A DNA stretch of 64,000 nucleotides, taken from Ruminococcus flavefaciens. Its GTDB lineage: Bacteria; Bacillota; Clostridia; Oscillospirales; Ruminococcaceae. The stretch covers positions 3,001 through 67,000 of the forward strand of contig DBXO01000011.1 in the NCBI GenBank assembly GCA_002309635.1, in the 5' to 3' direction. The notes under the pieces were generated by a model. The model was not told the DNA's origin. It saw only the letters and a program-made list of their open reading frames with translations, and did not search any database. The translations under genes and the position numbers were made by a program. This document shows, in pieces, positions 54,787 to 63,921 of the stretch. The stretch's first letter is position 1, and every line of letters starts with the position of its first letter.

Positions 54787-55023
54787 TCAAAGGTTGATTT
54801 TGTATTCGTCCGAGCCTTCGCCGTTTATCGTAAAGTATGCAGCGTTTTCTTCAGGCTTTACATAGATAACGAAGTCGCTGACAACTTTTCTTTTATGAAC
54901 GGATTTGTAAGCCTTTAATGCATCTGCTGCGATATTTGTAACATCGATCTCTCTGCCATTCGCCTGAACTATGGTTCTGAGTGTCGGTACTATTTTGGTG
55001 GATTCTTTTGTTTTTTTCGGCAT
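54787..55023 (-). CDS. Small protein, DUF6465-like
   Basis: 78 residues (MPKKTKESTKIVPTLRTI..., DFVIYVKPEENAAYFTING). I recall the type as DUF6465, frequent in the transfer regions of Clostridia elements. Basic N-terminus and a beta-rich C-terminus; probably a nucleic-acid-binding helper. Function unknown. Confidence 0.65.
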   Translation of the reverse strand: MPKKTKESTKIVPTLRTIVQANGREIDVTNIAADALKAYKSVHKRKVVSDFVIYVKPEENAAYFTINGEGSDEYKINL

Positions 55024-55094
55024 GATAACACCGTCCTTCCTGAATTGATAACTTCATTATATCACCGCCTGCAGGCTGTGTCAAGGGAAAAATG

Positions 55095-56018
55095 TCATTT
55101 CCTGCCGACGGCTCTTATCATTCTTGAACCCATAGACACAGTACTGCTTATGCTCATCATATTTACTCTTACGCTTGTATCAAGTCCGAACATCTGAGCT
55201 ATACGCGGTACTTCATTAGCTGAAAGGCAGATACCTGCGGCAATTATCTGATGCTCCGGGAATGTAAGCAAGCCTAAATACAGTATTGTTGTCTGTAGAA
55301 AGGCAGTAAGACAGGTAGCTATGACCTGTTTGCACCAGCCCATGAAACCGTCTGTATATCCTCTCGGTACTGAAAACATATACAGGCTGCCGACCGCTAT
55401 CTGACACAGCAGTATGCCGCCTCTCTTTATATTCGCAAATACGATCTTTATTACGCAGTAACCGAAGAGGATGATAAAGAAAAGGCTCGACAGCGATACA
55501 TCCTCTGAAAGAGCTTCCATTACCTTCATGCCCGAATCTGTAAGGGAAGCGTTCCTGTTTTGAATAAGCGCTCCCACAAGATCTCCTGCAAAGGTATTCT
55601 GCAGTGATACACTGAATGAATACAGCCTCTGCGGAACTACCGTTATCAGGCTTGCCGCAAAGAAGCCTTTAAGTACATTCAGACAGGTGTCCTTAATATT
55701 TGCATGACCGTTTTCGCAGCTTACTGCCGTATCAAATACCGCAACGACCATACCACAGGCAAATAGTATCCACCCTATATTATGAAAAAGTGAGATAAAG
55801 GCATTTATCCATGCAAGACTGAATATATCAGCTGATGTTTCGTTTATCCAGGTGAATACATCAGCTATACCGTCATATATGGTCATGAATATCCAGTTGA
55901 ACATGGCATCAAATATCATCCTTGAAGCTTCACTTGTTACTGTTCCTACGGTATGATCCCATGCTGATGATACGCCGTTGCTTATCCAGTCAACTACATC
56001 TTCTACCCAACCGAACAA
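55095..56018 (-). CDS. VirB6/TrbL-like conjugation membrane protein
   Basis: 307 residues with six or so membrane helices (IGWILFACGMVVAVFD, LFFIILFGYCVIKIVF, FLQTTILYLGLLTF). The size and topology fit TrbL/VirB6, the polytopic inner-channel part of type IV systems. It lies in the correct place beside PrgI and VirB4. It starts 1 bp after the helix-turn-helix gene. Confidence 0.8.
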   Translation of the reverse strand: MFGWVEDVVDWISNGVSSAWDHTVGTVTSEASRMIFDAMFNWIFMTIYDGIADVFTWINETSADIFSLAWINAFISLFHNIGWILFACGMVVAVFDTAVSCENGHANIKDTCLNVLKGFFAASLITVVPQRLYSFSVSLQNTFAGDLVGALIQNRNASLTDSGMKVMEALSEDVSLSSLFFIILFGYCVIKIVFANIKRGGILLCQIAVGSLYMFSVPRGYTDGFMGWCKQVIATCLTAFLQTTILYLGLLTFPEHQIIAAGICLSANEVPRIAQMFGLDTSVRVNMMSISSTVSMGSRMIRAVGRK

Positions 56019-56019
56019 G

Positions 56020-56280
56020 CTACATCACCCCTATCCTGTATAGATTTGAAGAAGTACCGCCGTTATCACGCCTGCGCTGCTCTATGATAAGGAGATTCTT
56101 GTCCTGAAGTCTCCGTATAGCCTGATTCACAGTGGACCTGTGCATATTCACAGCTTTTGCAATTGTAGTCTGCGACGGGAAGCATTCTCCCTGCTTGTTG
56201 GCTCTGCTGCACAGATACTGGTAGATGTTTATCTCCGTTGAAGTCAGCTTCAGCTTATATATCTTTTCGGGTACTATCAT
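56020..56280 (-). CDS. Winged-helix regulator, replication-initiator-like
   Basis: 86 residues. The winged helix-turn-helix has NIYQYLCSRANKQGECFPSQ, then TTIAKAVNMHRSTVNQAIRR and a wing at LLIIEQRRRDNGG. This resembles helix-turn-helix domains of RepA-like initiators. Within a transfer operon it may regulate VirD4 or VirB6. ATG overlaps the VirD4 stop. Confidence 0.75.
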   Translation of the reverse strand: MIVPEKIYKLKLTSTEINIYQYLCSRANKQGECFPSQTTIAKAVNMHRSTVNQAIRRLQDKNLLIIEQRRRDNGGTSSNLYRIGVM

Positions 56281-58061
56281 TATGTACCACCTCCGTTGGT
56301 TTTTATGTTTATTTTCGGCTTTGCTTCCGATATTTCAGAATAATCATATTCCTCCGCAGGCGGAGCTTTATGCTTCTGCGGATATTTGTGTTCAATAGCT
56401 CTGAACAGCTCGTCACGCTCCATATATGCCACCGTTCTTGCCCCCTTGTCTGGAAGAATGTATGGTTCTTCAAATTCTATGCCCCACTTGAAATACAGCT
56501 TTAATGGCGAAATCATAGGATGTGCGCCTGTTTTCATGACAATGAACTGTCCTTTGGGCATGGATTTGAGCTCATCTACTGTCATAAGTGGTCTGCCTAT
56601 CATCTGCAGGGATTGTGATTTTTCTTTTCCTGTCGATACCGAACCGCTCTGTACAGTCTGTTCTCCCAATGCTTTTGAGAGCACTTCCGCTGACTGTGAA
56701 TTAGGTGCGAAGCCGCCGAATACAGTAAGCTGTGTATTATCCGTGATTATCTCCATGCCCTCTTTTCCATATTTCTGTTCAAGCTGTGCAAATGACTGTA
56801 TTATCGCAACTATGGATATTTTTCTTGAACGTCCTGCGGAGAACATGGCTTCAATACCCTCTATTTTCGGGAATGTACCCATTTCGTCAAGCATGAACAT
56901 CACGCGGTTGTCAAGCGCTCCGCCTTTCTCATCTGCTATAACGAGTATCTCACGGTATAGCTGCTGTACAAGCAGTGAAACCATGAAGTATTTGCTCTGA
57001 TCTTCTTCAGGAAGGATAATAAATATGGCTGATTTTTCCGAACAGAACTTCTCAGCATCGATAGCTGTACCGAAACACAACATCTGTTCAAGCTCGCTGT
57101 CAAGGAAGCTGTTTAGTCTTGATAATGCTGTACTCATGACAGACAGCATGGACTGATCTGCTGTATTGAGGGCAGCTCCTGCAAGCCATTTGGCTTTATG
57201 ATCGCTGGGCAGCTTTTCCATGAGCTTTGTGAAATACATAGGCTGTTTGTCCTTTGTACTTTTGGAAGGTTGCTTTGCTATTAGGTCTTGTATCAGCTTG
57301 AATACCGACACGATATGCCTTTCGTTCTTTTCTCCGAATTCCGAAAGAAGCAGTATTATCGAACTCAGCAAGCCCTCGGCTGCGTCGTAGAAGTATGCGT
57401 TCTGTCCGTAATTAACACTGTCACCGCCGCCGATGTTTATTATGGTTTTCGCGGTTATCTTAGCATATTTCTCAGCCTTAGCCTTTGCCGAAAGCTGAGT
57501 CCTGTCGGATAAATATACATCCATGTACTTGTTCACAAGGTGAAGTATATTGTTCTCGTCGCTCCTTGTAGGCTTTCTCAGGTCAAGCACCGACACATTG
57601 TAGCCGTAGTATTTCTGAGCTATCTCACCGTAGTTTCGGGCTATGTCACCCTTAGTGTCCGAGGATATGAACGACATTCCGCTTGCACAGCAGAACTCGA
57701 TATTTGGATAAAGAAAATATGCTGTCTTGCCCACGCCTGCTGCGCCTATCATCAGTGTATGCACATCGCCTGTATCGATAATTGCAGTCGTATTACTGTT
57801 TCCCCGACAGCCGATTATCGTTCCCTGTATCTTCGGCAGATCTTCTCCCTTGCGCCATTTCTGAGGCTCGAATGGCAGAAAGGAAAAAGTCCGCCGTATC
57901 TCGTTCTTTGTTGCCCACCGAGCCGTTCCGTACTGTCCGTCACCGACTGTCTTTGATTTTATGCCGTTTATGCTCTTGTTATCAAGAACTGTTGCAAGAA
58001 TCATACAGCCGATAAAAGCAGCAGACAGCAGAACTAAAATAACTATCTGTTTTTCATTCAA
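56280..58061 (-). CDS. VirD4-family coupling protein
   Basis: 593 residues. One N-terminal membrane helix (about 5-25), then the TraG/VirD4 NTPase: Walker A GAAGVGKTAYF, Walker B VMFMLDEMGTFPKI and the later ITDNTQLTVFGG. It links the relaxase-bound DNA to the transfer channel. The family member is of the TcpA/TraG type of Gram-positive elements. It is flanked by the helix-turn-helix gene and a 94-bp gap. Confidence 0.93.
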   Translation of the reverse strand: MNEKQIVILVLLSAAFIGCMILATVLDNKSINGIKSKTVGDGQYGTARWATKNEIRRTFSFLPFEPQKWRKGEDLPKIQGTIIGCRGNSNTTAIIDTGDVHTLMIGAAGVGKTAYFLYPNIEFCCASGMSFISSDTKGDIARNYGEIAQKYYGYNVSVLDLRKPTRSDENNILHLVNKYMDVYLSDRTQLSAKAKAEKYAKITAKTIINIGGGDSVNYGQNAYFYDAAEGLLSSIILLLSEFGEKNERHIVSVFKLIQDLIAKQPSKSTKDKQPMYFTKLMEKLPSDHKAKWLAGAALNTADQSMLSVMSTALSRLNSFLDSELEQMLCFGTAIDAEKFCSEKSAIFIILPEEDQSKYFMVSLLVQQLYREILVIADEKGGALDNRVMFMLDEMGTFPKIEGIEAMFSAGRSRKISIVAIIQSFAQLEQKYGKEGMEIITDNTQLTVFGGFAPNSQSAEVLSKALGEQTVQSGSVSTGKEKSQSLQMIGRPLMTVDELKSMPKGQFIVMKTGAHPMISPLKLYFKWGIEFEEPYILPDKGARTVAYMERDELFRAIEHKYPQKHKAPPAEEYDYSEISEAKPKINIKTNGGGT

Positions 58062-58155
58062 TTACAGTCCTCCATATATTCTTTCTTTTGCTATTAATAA
58101 TAAAATAAACTGGTATATTCAAAGCCTGTTGCCCACGACAACAGGGGGTGTCGTC

Positions 58156-59544
58156 TTAAAGTGCCATGACCGCTTCAGCTTCCTCGGCCTGTTCTTCGCT
58201 CTGCTCCTGTTCCTGACAGCATTCCTCCACCGTCACCCTTATAGCCGAGTCCGCAAGCTGATACAGCAGTTTCGCCGTCCGGACAGACTGATCCCTTGTT
58301 CGTGCCGTTTGTCTGAAATCGCTCTCCACCGCCTTGAAAATATTGCTCATATCGCGCTGTTTTTGCCCTATTCTGCCCTTGTCGGCATACGCCCTGTATT
58401 CTTTCCTCAGCTTGGCACAGAGCCCTTTAAAATCGCTGTTATACCCTGCCTGCTGTAAATAGAAAACCGAGCCTGTTACTGCAAGCTCGGTCATAAAATC
58501 TGTATCTCCGCTTCTGTACGCCTTTCGCAGCTCATTCATAAAGCCGCAAGGATCAAAGGTCAGCTCACGGAGATCTTCTGTTATTTCATGGTATTTATTT
58601 TTTCGGAAGTGAGGTACGGCAGGGAGAGCCTCTGCTCCGTTCATTGCTTTAAGCGCTTCGTTGAAGTCCTTGTATTCGGGAGTGCATCGCTGTATATCGG
58701 TATATCCTTTATCTGTGAGAATATCCCTGAGCCTTTCATATCCGTCAATACCGCCCTCATCGTTATCGGTACAGATACAAATTTTCTGCAGATTATCATG
58801 TGTCTCCAGTACCTGCAGCAGCGGATTCTCATATACGCCGTTAAGTGCTATGTAGCTGTGCTCCTGCCAGTTATCGGGATACAGTGTTATGAAACTGAGC
58901 ATATCAATAGGCGCTTCAAAGACGTACAGCTTGTCCGATGTACCGAAGTGCGAAAAGCTGTATCTTGTATCAGAGCCTTCCACAGTTATACGGAACGAGT
59001 TTCCGTATGTGGATGTAGAGCGTTTGCTTGCCTGTCTTGGTTTTCCGTTCTCGTTAAGTCCGACGAATACAGCGTTATGGTGAGCCTTATCCTCATACAG
59101 GGTATGAGCTCTTGCGAAATGAGTGATTATCTCAGGGGAGATATATCGCTGCTTTATGAGATAAGCATATACACGGTGCATATCCTCATTGGCTTCGGGG
59201 AGCTCGAAGTCCTTTTTCTTTACAGCTGTCTCCGCTTTATGGGGAGGGCTGTGCTGCTGCGGTTCTACCGAATATCCGAGAAGGCTTTGTACTGCATCGA
59301 CAAAGTTCATACCGTAAAAATACTGCATAAACTTTATAGCTCCGCCGCCTGTCTGATTCTTATGGTCGAACCATCTGTTCCCTGACAGTGTGATGCTGTC
59401 ATGCTTACCGCCGCCGTCGGTATATATGAGCTTGTATTCCCGTCCTGCGCGTTCAAGCTTCTCGCCGCGCATCTGCAGGAAATCAGCTAATTCAGTATTG
59501 TTTGCCTGCTGTTTCTGTTCATCTGTGAATTGTATGTATGGCAT
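58156..59544 (-). CDS. DUF3991/TOPRIM domain protein (DNA primase-like)
   Basis: 462 residues. The N-terminal zinc-less CHC2-like/DUF3991 part (DFLQMRGEKLERAGREYKLI, NRWFDHKNQTGGGAIKFMQ) is followed by a TOPRIM domain (LYVFEAPIDMLSFITLYP with E; KICICTDNDEGG with DxD) and a helical C-terminus. Such proteins in conjugative elements are thought to prime complementary strand synthesis after transfer. The stop is followed by a 94-bp gap with a CCTGTTG/CAACAGG stem. Confidence 0.85.
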   Translation of the reverse strand: MPYIQFTDEQKQQANNTELADFLQMRGEKLERAGREYKLIYTDGGGKHDSITLSGNRWFDHKNQTGGGAIKFMQYFYGMNFVDAVQSLLGYSVEPQQHSPPHKAETAVKKKDFELPEANEDMHRVYAYLIKQRYISPEIITHFARAHTLYEDKAHHNAVFVGLNENGKPRQASKRSTSTYGNSFRITVEGSDTRYSFSHFGTSDKLYVFEAPIDMLSFITLYPDNWQEHSYIALNGVYENPLLQVLETHDNLQKICICTDNDEGGIDGYERLRDILTDKGYTDIQRCTPEYKDFNEALKAMNGAEALPAVPHFRKNKYHEITEDLRELTFDPCGFMNELRKAYRSGDTDFMTELAVTGSVFYLQQAGYNSDFKGLCAKLRKEYRAYADKGRIGQKQRDMSNIFKAVESDFRQTARTRDQSVRTAKLLYQLADSAIRVTVEECCQEQEQSEEQAEEAEAVMAL

Positions 59545-59573
59545 GATTCACCTCCCTTATGTTTACTCCACTG

Positions 59574-59996
59574 TCAATTCAAAGAAATGCCTTCATCATG
59601 AACAATTTCCTGCACGGGGTCGGCAAAACAGGAAAGGTACTCATCTATCATACCTGACAGCAGCTTGTACTGCTTATCATTCGGCGGCGAACCGTACCAT
59701 GCTGTTTCTCCGCGATATGTCCATGCGTATGGAGAGATAAAATCATTGTTTAATTTTTGCTTTCCCCATATATCTGCAAATTTTATCAACTGTGCGTCTA
59801 TCCTGCCGTTGTGTATATTCATAAGCTCTATCAGCAGAGCGGAGTAATGATCTGCATAGCCGCACTCTGAAAATGACAGCTTGACTGATGTATCATCGGT
59901 GAGCCTGCATACGCAGGCTCTGCCGACAAATTTTGGATCGTTTATGTATTCGCAGTCCGATATGATTTTTCGCAGTACAGATTCAAAGAACGTCAT
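59574..59996 (-). CDS. Hypothetical protein of the transfer region
   Basis: 140 residues starting at MTFFESVLRK (59996), which overlaps the stop of the pilin-like gene as ATGA; the longer frame has no ribosome site. It contains SFSECGYADHYSALLIELMN and an aromatic, acidic C-terminus. I recognise no family. The location suggests a cytoplasmic helper of transfer. Confidence 0.6.
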   Translation of the reverse strand: MTFFESVLRKIISDCEYINDPKFVGRACVCRLTDDTSVKLSFSECGYADHYSALLIELMNIHNGRIDAQLIKFADIWGKQKLNNDFISPYAWTYRGETAWYGSPPNDKQYKLLSGMIDEYLSCFADPVQEIVHDEGISLN

Positions 59997-60334
59997 ATAC
60001 TGACAACCGACCAGATATACAGTGGAGCGGTAAGGGTGAATATGAGGCAGGCGAAAATGATCGCAATAGGTGTCCACTCAAGCTGTCCGTGCTTACGGTA
60101 TTCCATATATGCAAGACCTATCTTCACAAACAACAGTATAGCGAGTATTACGTCTATTACAGGAAATATGACATTATCGACCACTGATTTTATCTGTCCT
60201 TTTGCGGTGTTCCATGTACCTGTTACCGCACCTGCAACATCGCCCTCGGCGTGTGCCGTAATTACTGCAAGGTTTACAAATGCCATTACTGACGCGAGCT
60301 CACAGGCGATAGCTCTTTTAATACTTTTCTTCAA
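59993..60334 (-). CDS. VirB2/TrbC-like pilin or channel small membrane protein
   Basis: 113 residues with a TTG start (60334), nine bases after AAGGAGG. A signal-like N-terminal helix ending AHAEGD is followed by a short linker and two membrane helices (PVIDVILAILLFVKIGLAY, PIAIIFACLIFTLTAPLYI). This is the VirB2/TrbC form. It should form or line the mating channel. It overlaps the downstream gene through ATGA. Confidence 0.75.
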   Translation of the reverse strand: MKKSIKRAIACELASVMAFVNLAVITAHAEGDVAGAVTGTWNTAKGQIKSVVDNVIFPVIDVILAILLFVKIGLAYMEYRKHGQLEWTPIAIIFACLIFTLTAPLYIWSVVSI

Positions 60335-60397
60335 TGTATCAATCCTCCTTAAATTCACAAGTATATCCGCAGGATATTACTTGCATACAGGTTTTTT

Positions 60398-60568
60398 TTA
60401 TGATCCTGAAAGCATTATGTACCTTGTAAGCACAAGAACTCTCGGCATCGGCATAAATGCTTTCATTTCTTCTGAAGCTCCGCTGCATAATATCAGATAA
60501 ATGATCACTGATACTGTTACAGCAGCAAGAGCTATCAGGGTAAAACTTAATTTTTTCTTATTATTCAT
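60398..60568 (-). CDS. Small single-pass membrane protein
   Basis: 56 residues (MNNKKKLSFTLIALAAVTVS...), with one helix (8-27) and an outer tail. It starts inside the stop codon of the preceding gene (TGATG). Not in a family I know. Probably a minor transfer-complex part. Confidence 0.55.
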   Translation of the reverse strand: MNNKKKLSFTLIALAAVTVSVIIYLILCSGASEEMKAFMPMPRVLVLTRYIMLSGS

Positions 60569-60762
60569 CAGCTTCCTCTTTCGATAAAATAGGGGCAGAG
60601 CTCAGGTTCGTCATCTTCTGTTTCTTCTTTTTCCCTGAATACAGCCTTTGTTATCATTAAGATACCCGAAGCTATCAGTATCACGGCAAAAGTGAGCTTG
60701 CCCCTTGAAACCGATACATTAATTTTGCGGTTTGTTCTGTCTCTGATATGTATATTTACCAC
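60568..60762 (-). CDS. Small single-pass membrane protein, start uncertain
   Basis: About 64 residues if the GTG at 60762 is used; the ribosome site is very close to it, so the start is not firm. One helix (VILIASGILMITKAVF) and an acidic tail (EETEDDEPELCPYF). It is coupled to the next small gene (TGATG). The reading frame continues upstream but there it overlaps the acidic protein gene and is only its shadow. Confidence 0.45.
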   Translation of the reverse strand: MVNIHIRDRTNRKINVSVSRGKLTFAVILIASGILMITKAVFREKEETEDDEPELCPYFIERGS

Positions 60763-60787
60763 CTCCCTCCGCTGTATATCCGATGCC

Positions 60788-61456
60788 TTACATAGCCATT
60801 GAGAGTTCCTCGTCCTCAGCTTCATCCTCGCTGAGTTCATCATTTTCCTCGGCTTCGCCGCTGTCCTCAAGGCTCTCTGTTTCATCATGTTCTTCGTCCT
60901 CGTCGGCTTCTTCGGTATCGTCCATATCCTCATCAAAGTCCTCATCCTCAGATTCCTCATCATCGAGTTCTTCGTCCTCGTCAGGTTCCTCGATATCGTC
61001 CATATCCTCGTCGAAGTCCTCGTCCTCAGATTCGTCATCGTCGAGTTCTTCATCCTCGTCAGGTTCTTCGATATCTTCAAGTTCCTCGCCGATGATCTCA
61101 TCTTTTTCATCGCTTACAGTTTCATCGGCGACGGCTGTGTGAGCATTTTTCAGCTCCTGATCCCTGTTGAGTTCCGCCTCTACAAGTCCGAGGACAAACT
61201 CCTTCTGTGTCATGTTATGCTCATGCAGATAGTCCTTCAGCCTCTGAAACATATCTTCAGGCATCTGGAATGCCATTGTTCTCATGGGACCCATATTTTT
61301 CACCTCCTGCGGCTGTATCTTCGGGTGCAGTTCATTGTAGAGCGCCTGTGATACGAATTCAGCCATTGTCATTCCCTTTGACTCTATATATTCTCTGATC
61401 TCTGCGTGTAAGTCGGCATCTATCCTGACGGTTATACCTTTTTTCTCATCTGCCAT
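60788..61456 (-). CDS. RHH protein with long acidic repeat tail
   Basis: 222 residues. The N-terminal half has two RHH-like helices segments (ITVRIDADLHAEIREYIESKGMTMAEFVSQAL and AFQMPEDMFQRLKDYLHEHNMTQKEFVLGLVEAEL), each like a DNA-binding ribbon-helix-helix. The C-terminal 110 residues are nearly all Glu and Asp, with a repeat of about 26 residues (EEPDEDEELDD, ESEDEDFDEDMDD) present twice and a third decayed copy. It may bind oriT or control genes, and the acidic tail may mimic DNA or contact basic proteins. The start at 61456 is set by GAGGAG. Confidence 0.7.
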   Translation of the reverse strand: MADEKKGITVRIDADLHAEIREYIESKGMTMAEFVSQALYNELHPKIQPQEVKNMGPMRTMAFQMPEDMFQRLKDYLHEHNMTQKEFVLGLVEAELNRDQELKNAHTAVADETVSDEKDEIIGEELEDIEEPDEDEELDDDESEDEDFDEDMDDIEEPDEDEELDDEESEDEDFDEDMDDTEEADEDEEHDETESLEDSGEAEENDELSEDEAEDEELSMAM

Positions 61457-61583
61457 AATTTTCACTCCTCAAAAATTTTCTTATCGCATTTTCAGCGAAC
61501 TCATCTGCCGTCACGCCCTGTTCTGCAGCAGCTTCCTCAAGCTGCTCTGCAAGGGGAGACGGTATAAATATTTCTTCTTTCAT
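61446..61583 (-). CDS. Small RHH-like protein
   Basis: 45 residues (MKEEIFIPSPLAEQLEEAAA, then GVTADEFAENAIRKFL), a minimal ribbon-helix-helix. AGGAGGTG lies before ATG 61583. Its end overlaps the start of the acidic RHH gene by 11 bp, so the two are coupled and may form heterodimers. Confidence 0.6.
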   Translation of the reverse strand: MKEEIFIPSPLAEQLEEAAAEQGVTADEFAENAIRKFLRSENYGR

Positions 61584-61592
61584 TGACACCTC

Positions 61593-62618
61593 CTATATCT
61601 GCGAAATGCCCTCGTCGGGTTCTTCTGCCTGATTTTCGGCAAGTTCTTCATTTGTCATATATATCAGCGGATATCTGAACATTTCTGAGTATCTTTCTAT
61701 CTGCTCATCGGTAAGTGATATCTCGATACCCTCATGATATTTGTTTTCGCCATTTCCGACAACCATAAAAGTGCCGTGTATTATTGTATCTCCAACTTTT
61801 CGGTTAGGCTCATAGCCTTTCAGCAGGAACTCCTCATCGCAATAGACGAGGACATTATCGTCCCGTGTGAAGTATACAGGCTCGATAAGACCGCCGACCA
61901 CACTCTGCTTTGCTTTAAGCTCATCACGTATCTCGGCTTCATAAGGCTCTTTGCCTGTCTCGCAGATAAGAACTCTCAGCATATCGCTGCGGTCGACTTT
62001 TGATATATCAAAGAAGTCTATCTTCTGAAAGCCGATATGGTCGCAGTAATAGAAGCCCTTATCGCTGCCGTCACATATCTCCACGACATCGCTTACCGAC
62101 ATTGAATGCCCGTAAAACCCGGGAGGATATTCAGTATTGCAGAGTGAGAAAATGCTTTCAATATCCGAGCAGTTTACTAATCCGCCGTATACCTGACGAT
62201 ATATTTCAGGATCGACGTTTGCACTTTTCATGACATTTTCGTAGCTCATAAACATACGCTTATCTTTATCCTTGCAGTCGTCGATCTGAAATACCCTTAT
62301 ACGCATTTTCGGAGCAGTAAGCTGGTCAAGCCTTGTTTTCACCCACTGCGGCAGTTTTTCTTTATCAGCCACTCCAATAAAATCGCTTCTGCGGAAACAG
62401 CATTCCTCACCGTCAGCGAGGAACTTTCCGAAGACCTTTCCGCCGAGCTTATCGGGATAACAGCCGAATCCGCTTGCTGCATAGAAATACTGAAAGTACG
62501 GCTGTCTGTATTCCTCTTTCAATGATGACGGCTTTATTATCAGCAGCTTTCCTGTATATTCGTTATCATCTTCGATACACTTGTTCCTGTCGAGCATTTT
62601 CAGTTCATCGTTCATCAT
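61593..62618 (-). CDS. YodL and DUF3846 domain protein
   Basis: 341 residues. The middle part (about 105-205) is a YodL-like domain with IRVFQIDDCKDKDKRMFMSY and the conserved end VVEICDGSDKGFYYCD. The C-terminal part is DUF3846-like (VYFTRDDNVLVYCDEEFLLKGY). Both domains are common in antirestriction and accessory genes of Gram-positive elements. Cytoplasmic. Its start overlaps the upstream stop by 4 bp. Function unknown. Confidence 0.75.
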   Translation of the reverse strand: MMNDELKMLDRNKCIEDDNEYTGKLLIIKPSSLKEEYRQPYFQYFYAASGFGCYPDKLGGKVFGKFLADGEECCFRRSDFIGVADKEKLPQWVKTRLDQLTAPKMRIRVFQIDDCKDKDKRMFMSYENVMKSANVDPEIYRQVYGGLVNCSDIESIFSLCNTEYPPGFYGHSMSVSDVVEICDGSDKGFYYCDHIGFQKIDFFDISKVDRSDMLRVLICETGKEPYEAEIRDELKAKQSVVGGLIEPVYFTRDDNVLVYCDEEFLLKGYEPNRKVGDTIIHGTFMVVGNGENKYHEGIEISLTDEQIERYSEMFRYPLIYMTNEELAENQAEEPDEGISQI

Positions 62619-62809
62619 GAACCGCCTTTGTATATACGGTCAACAAAGCCTGCAGGAATATGGGCGCTTGCTTCAAGTACCTGTGCCGTTATTTCCTCGC
62701 CGAGTGTAAAGCGGACGATCCTTTCAGTGTTATCTTTATGGATACTGCCCATGATAACGATCTCGTCGTTATCATCGACATATCCGAGAGTGTGTATTAT
62801 CTGTTTCAT
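62615..62809 (-). CDS. Small hypothetical protein
   Basis: 64 residues (MKQIIHTLGYVDDNDEIVIM...), beta-rich. The start at 62809 has AAGGAAA nine bases before ATG. Overlaps the next gene by 4 bp. No family recognised. Confidence 0.55.
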   Translation of the reverse strand: MKQIIHTLGYVDDNDEIVIMGSIHKDNTERIVRFTLGEEITAQVLEASAHIPAGFVDRIYKGGS

Positions 62810-62810
62810 A

Positions 62811-63644
62811 TCAATTTCCTTCCTCGTCATCGTCAAGAAATGACAGCTGACGGTTTAAATTACGTCTTTCGGACGTATCGTAATTGCTGATAAATACTTC
62901 GTGATATTCAGCGCCATTTTCATACCGCAGTGCAAGATTATTAGGTCTTACAACTTCCTCAATGTATATACCGGGGATATCCCACAGTTCCCTTATCTCA
63001 GGGCAGTCGTTATACGATACAAGAAACTTTCCCTCACATTCAAGCAGGGTATTCCTCAGCCTTATATGATCCTCTCTTGTGAAATCAACATCGTTATAGA
63101 AGCTCTCAGTATCGTAATACGGCGGATCGCAGTAGAAGAAGCTGTCAGGTCTGTCATACAGCCCGATGAGAGCTTCAAAGTCCTTATTCTCGATCACTAC
63201 ATTTTGCAGTCTTTCAGCTGCCCTTTCAATAAGCGGAAATCTTTTCCACATGGAAACAGGTTTACAGCAGTATTGGTCAGTTTTATGACCGTAGCTGTAC
63301 TGTATGAGATAATAGAACTTAGCTGCTCTGTCATAGTCATGGAATCGTGTAAAAAGACCTCTCCTGCGCTGCTGCACTATACAGCGGAAGTCATCACGGG
63401 CATTTATCATATATCTGAGCTTATATATGAGCTTTCGGGCATTCTGTCTGACACAGCGATAAAGGTTTACAAGATTGCTGTTGGCGTCATTGAATACTTC
63501 AAAGGCTTCGGGCGTTTTATGGAAAAGCACCCATCCTGCACCACCGAAAACTTCTATATACCGCCCATAATCAAGCGGAAATCGTATCAATATCTTGTCT
63601 CGGAGAGACTTTTTGCCTCCCACCCATGACATAAAACTATTCAT
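62811..63644 (-). CDS. DNA adenine methylase, D12 class (Dam-like)
   Basis: 277 residues. Motif I is FGGAGWVLF, with MSWVGGKKSL at the N-terminus and the catalytic DPPYY in FFYCDPPYYDT. It should methylate adenine N6 in a short DNA site, as a solitary methyltransferase. It may protect the element from restriction or control its genes. No restriction enzyme gene is seen beside it. Start 63644 follows AAAGGAG. It ends 1 bp before the small gene. Confidence 0.92.
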   Translation of the reverse strand: MNSFMSWVGGKKSLRDKILIRFPLDYGRYIEVFGGAGWVLFHKTPEAFEVFNDANSNLVNLYRCVRQNARKLIYKLRYMINARDDFRCIVQQRRRGLFTRFHDYDRAAKFYYLIQYSYGHKTDQYCCKPVSMWKRFPLIERAAERLQNVVIENKDFEALIGLYDRPDSFFYCDPPYYDTESFYNDVDFTREDHIRLRNTLLECEGKFLVSYNDCPEIRELWDIPGIYIEEVVRPNNLALRYENGAEYHEVFISNYDTSERRNLNRQLSFLDDDEEGN

Positions 63645-63683
63645 ACAACTCCTTTCCGCCGCCAAAACGTCGGAAACAGAAAA

Positions 63684-63725
63684 AAGCCGCCTGTACGGAA
63701 CATTTCTGCTCCCGACAGGCGGCTT
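63684..63725 (-). terminator. Terminator between the last small gene and the methylase
   Basis: An 11-bp perfect GC-rich stem (63684-63694 with 63715-63725), flanked by A and T runs; it overlaps the stop codon of the small gene. Confidence 0.75.
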
Positions 63726-63921
63726 AAAAATTATTTTTCTTTGCCTGTAAACAGGCTGATATCATTCCTTTCTTTTCAGTATAGTCCGCCGCATCATTAA
63801 CGGCTGAACAAAGCTCACGGTACTGCTTACATGATAAGACCGTCTTTGCTCTTTTCAGCATTGACGGCACATCTCCGCTAAGTACAACAGTTGCTTTCTC
63901 ATATCTTTTGCTTGTACGCAT
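63724..63921 (-). CDS. Small hypothetical protein at the right edge
   Basis: 65 residues (MRTSKRYEKATVVLSGDVPS...), helical with a C-terminal lysine-rich end. The start at 63921 has AAGGAGG eight bases upstream. It carries on the operon from beyond the window. No family recognised; the last 80 bases of the window hold only a very short frame. Confidence 0.5.
   Translation of the reverse strand: MRTSKRYEKATVVLSGDVPSMLKRAKTVLSCKQYRELCSAVNDAADYTEKKGMISACLQAKKNNF

Noticed and set aside
60783..61142. Plus-strand Ser-rich frame and a minus-strand Arg/Met-rich frame
   Set aside because: Both are out-of-frame shadows of the acidic GAA/GAC repeat codons of the RHH protein.
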